Assembly (NCBI GenBank): GCA_964520975.1 | Contig: CAZFPA010000086.1 | Span: 1 to 7,115, forward strand | Origin: CAZFPA01 sp964520975 | GTDB lineage: Bacteria > Bacillota > Negativicutes > Selenomonadales > Selenomonadaceae | Direction: 5' to 3' | DNA: 7,115 nt | In this document: positions 6,031 through 7,115 of the stretch, piece after piece | Layout of the letters: each line of letters starts with the position of its first letter | Position numbering within the stretch: position 1 is the first letter of the stretch | Notes under the pieces: generated by a model | Database searches by the model: none | Told to the model about the DNA's origin: nothing | What the model saw: the letters and a program-made list of their open reading frames with translations, nothing else | Translations under genes and position numbers: made by a program

Positions 6031-6515
6031 TCACATCACATCTTCAATAAATTTTTCATCCACAGCATTCTCTGCTCTGCTTTTCGCCGCCAATTGATCG
6101 AGCAGAAATGCCATTTCCGTCGTGTCGACCTCCTGCACGGTCCACCCATAAGCGTTCTGCAGGCACTCGTAATAGTTCAGTATGTTTTCATACGGCGTCA
6201 GCGCTGGGCCTCCGCCGCTGGCCCGTTTGGGACTTTTTGCAGCTTTGCGAAGGCTTCGGATAAGAGCCAGTCCGCACAGGTCCGATAGAGCGGAATGACA
6301 TCTGCAACATCCAAAACACTGGCCAAATCATCCAGTGTAAGTTCCTCATGCCCAAAGAGCAGCAGGATCATCTCCATATATTGCTGCATGAGCTCGTTCA
6401 TGGAGAGCTCCGCTTTATCCATGTCTTCAAAGGCAGCGACTTTTCTCCAGGCCAGCATCTTCGGCGGCACAGGGGTGATTTTCTTGCCCTTGAACAAAAG
6501 TACCGGTTTTTCCAT
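6031..6515 (-). CDS. Tail assembly chaperone, -1 frameshift product (gpGT-like)
   Basis: This is a fusion made when ribosomes slip back one base at the heptamer C CCA AAC (6231-6225). Reading continues in the -1 frame for 64 codons and stops at TGA 6033-6031, seven bases before the tape measure start. The product would be 161 residues: 97 shared with the short form, then a new C-terminal part. That part contains LTPYENILNYYECLQNAYGW and EVDTTEMAFLLDQLA and is well-formed helical protein, unlike a random out-of-frame read. In lambda the T part contacts the tape measure and the tube subunit, and a similar role is inferred here. No start codon with a good ribosome site is seen for independent translation of the T part. 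An internal ATG within it has its nearest purine-rich run too far upstream. The frameshift is inferred from sequence, not shown. Confidence 0.75.
6198..6224 (-). promoter_or_regulatory. Possible frameshift-stimulating RNA structure
   Basis: Directly 3' of the slippery heptamer the RNA can fold in two competing ways. One is GGGCC (6224-6220) with GGCCC (6210-6206) around a nine-base loop, which leaves no spacer. The other is CAGCG (6220-6216) with CGCTG (6203-6199), four bases after the heptamer. AGCG in the first hairpin's loop could also pair with CGCT downstream, giving a tight pseudoknot. The connecting loops would be very short, so that form is doubtful. The region is GC-rich and includes the zero-frame stop. 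Confidence 0.4.
6198..6515 (-). CDS. Tail assembly chaperone, short form (gpG-like)
   Basis: This is a predicted 105-residue cytoplasmic chaperone that binds the tape measure protein during tail assembly. It is the zero-frame product. The start is ATG at 6515, with an AGGAGG ribosome site nine bases upstream, located just after the stop of the tail tube gene. The protein is largely helical and rich in Leu, Met and Glu. It has an N-terminal segment MEKPVLLFKGKKITPVPPKM and a leucine-rich stretch around residues 50-70. Size, position between tube and tape measure genes, and an overlapping -1 frame that continues the protein all match the G/GT arrangement of lambda and of Gram-positive siphophages. 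The sequence alone does not give a specific Pfam family. The final eight residues after the slippery site are read only by ribosomes that do not shift. Confidence 0.8.
   Translation of the reverse strand: MEKPVLLFKGKKITPVPPKMLAWRKVAAFEDMDKAELSMNELMQQYMEMILLLFGHEELTLDDLASVLDVADVIPLYRTCADWLLSEAFAKLQKVPNGPAAEAQR
6225..6231 (-). other. -1 ribosomal frameshift slippery heptamer
   Basis: On the coding strand this reads C CCA AAC, phased to the zero frame of the chaperone gene (the codons before and at it are GTC CCA AAC). It fits the X XXY YYZ rule exactly. After slippage the P- and A-site tRNAs re-pair on CCC and AAA. It lies nine codons before the zero-frame stop, and the -1 frame is open from here to just before the tape measure gene. 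Confidence 0.75.
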
Positions 6516-6531
6516 TTTCTAGTTCCTCCTA

Positions 6532-7115
6532 TCACACACTCTGATACCAGCTTGTGGCCGTATCCGCCGCAAAGCCCGTCGACTCTTCATCCGCCTTCGT
6601 ATAGGAACGGCCATCGCTCAAGCGATAGATGGCTTTTGCCGTGATGGTCGGCGTATCGTATTTGATGTTTTCTTCCTTGGTATTGCCGCTCTGCGAAGGC
6701 TCCGTAAACTGCACCTTGTAGAATTTTGTGAACCGCGTCTTGCCGTTTCGCTTATCCGCCTGGAACATGACCGCGAAATACGGCGGCACATCATCCTTCG
6801 CGGCAGTCATCACGCCATTCTCGATGCTATGACCAAACAAATACGCCTCGTATTCCAGCGGCAGCGCCGCCGTATCGAAGGTCAGTTCATACGATGCGGT
6901 GCTCGTTGCCGCATCGATGGCCTGTCCGTCCGCGTAGATTTCCGCATCGCTTGTTTTCGGCTTCACATCCACCTTGCGGAGGATCTTGCCTAAGTCGATT
7001 GGCTTCTCATACGTGGCGGTCCCATTCACCGTATCCGTCAAAAGTTTCGCGATATGCAGCTTCTGCACATTGATGAACTGCCCGCTCGAAAGGCTGCCTG
7101 CCGGGGCCGTCCCCG
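6532..7115 (-). CDS. Major tail (tube) protein, phi13-like, 5' end outside window
   Basis: This is the subunit that polymerises into the tail tube of a long-tailed phage. The window shows 193 codons plus the TGA stop at 6534-6532. Family-like traits are an N-terminal strand region, the segment YELTFDTAALPLEYEAYLFG followed by HSIENGVM, and DDVPPYFAVMF in the middle. These resemble the phi13-type major tail protein from memory. A GTG at 7068 could serve as a start, but the frame stays open to the window edge (GTAPAGSLSSGQFIN precedes it) and no good ribosome site lies before that GTG. I therefore read it as an internal valine and the gene as 5'-partial. It lies directly before the tail assembly chaperone, the usual order. 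The tape measure downstream supports the call. Whether the gene carries a further domain cannot be judged, because the visible C-terminus ends cleanly after TSWYQSV. Confidence 0.85.
   Translation of the reverse strand, partial: GTAPAGSLSSGQFINVQKLHIAKLLTDTVNGTATYEKPIDLGKILRKVDVKPKTSDAEIYADGQAIDAATSTASYELTFDTAALPLEYEAYLFGHSIENGVMTAAKDDVPPYFAVMFQADKRNGKTRFTKFYKVQFTEPSQSGNTKEENIKYDTPTITAKAIYRLSDGRSYTKADEESTGFAADTATSWYQSV

Noticed and set aside
6233..6240. An A-rich run (CAAAAAG on the coding strand) as the frameshift site
   Set aside because: It is not in the X XXY YYZ phase relative to the zero frame (codons are CAA AAA GTC), whereas C CCA AAC a few bases later fits exactly.
7066..7068. GTG at 7068 as the true start of the tail tube gene
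   Set aside because: No convincing ribosome site precedes it, and the frame continues with protein-like sequence to the window edge, so the gene is taken as 5'-partial.

Overview
The window is a stretch of a siphophage or prophage tail-morphogenesis operon. Every convincing gene lies on the minus strand, so transcription runs from high to low coordinates. No bacterial housekeeping genes, RNA genes, transposons or CRISPR arrays are visible. The host is probably a Bacillota species. The mid-range GC, the strong AGGAGG-type ribosome sites and the style of the virion proteins (a 14-residue ADTxR repeat, and a small protein with an NNPTAGGTDG start) recall Negativicutes prophages such as those of Selenomonas, Megasphaera or Veillonella. 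That assignment is from memory of the protein style, not from a search.

Layout in transcription order. At 7115-6532 is the 3' part of a major tail (tube) protein gene, phi13-like. At 6515-6198 is a tail assembly chaperone (gpG type). A C CCA AAC slippery heptamer near its end gives a -1 extension ending at 6031 (gpGT type), which is absent from simple ORF calls. At 6023-3162 is a 953-residue tape measure protein with a four-unit repeat. At 3181-2849 is a 110-residue tail protein that overlaps the tape measure gene. Its stop codon sits in the loop of a strong intrinsic terminator (2830-2861).

Past the terminator come three genes that look like tail-tip or fibre components. They are a 138-residue small structural protein (2811-2395), a 310-residue protein with a concanavalin-A-like beta-sandwich look (2380-1448), and a large open frame from 1442 that runs off the left edge with 480 residues visible. 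This last protein combines 15-residue N-terminal repeats, a second lectin-like region, eleven tandem 14-residue repeats, and the start of another domain.

The right half therefore builds the tail tube and sets its length: tube subunit, the chaperone pair that coats the tape measure, and the tape measure itself. The left half probably builds the tip and host-contact apparatus. The points most worth a second look are the frameshift signal, the terminator placed inside the tail cluster, the 14-residue repeat, and the apparent duplication of domains among the fibre genes. No wholly new defence or mobile system is evident.
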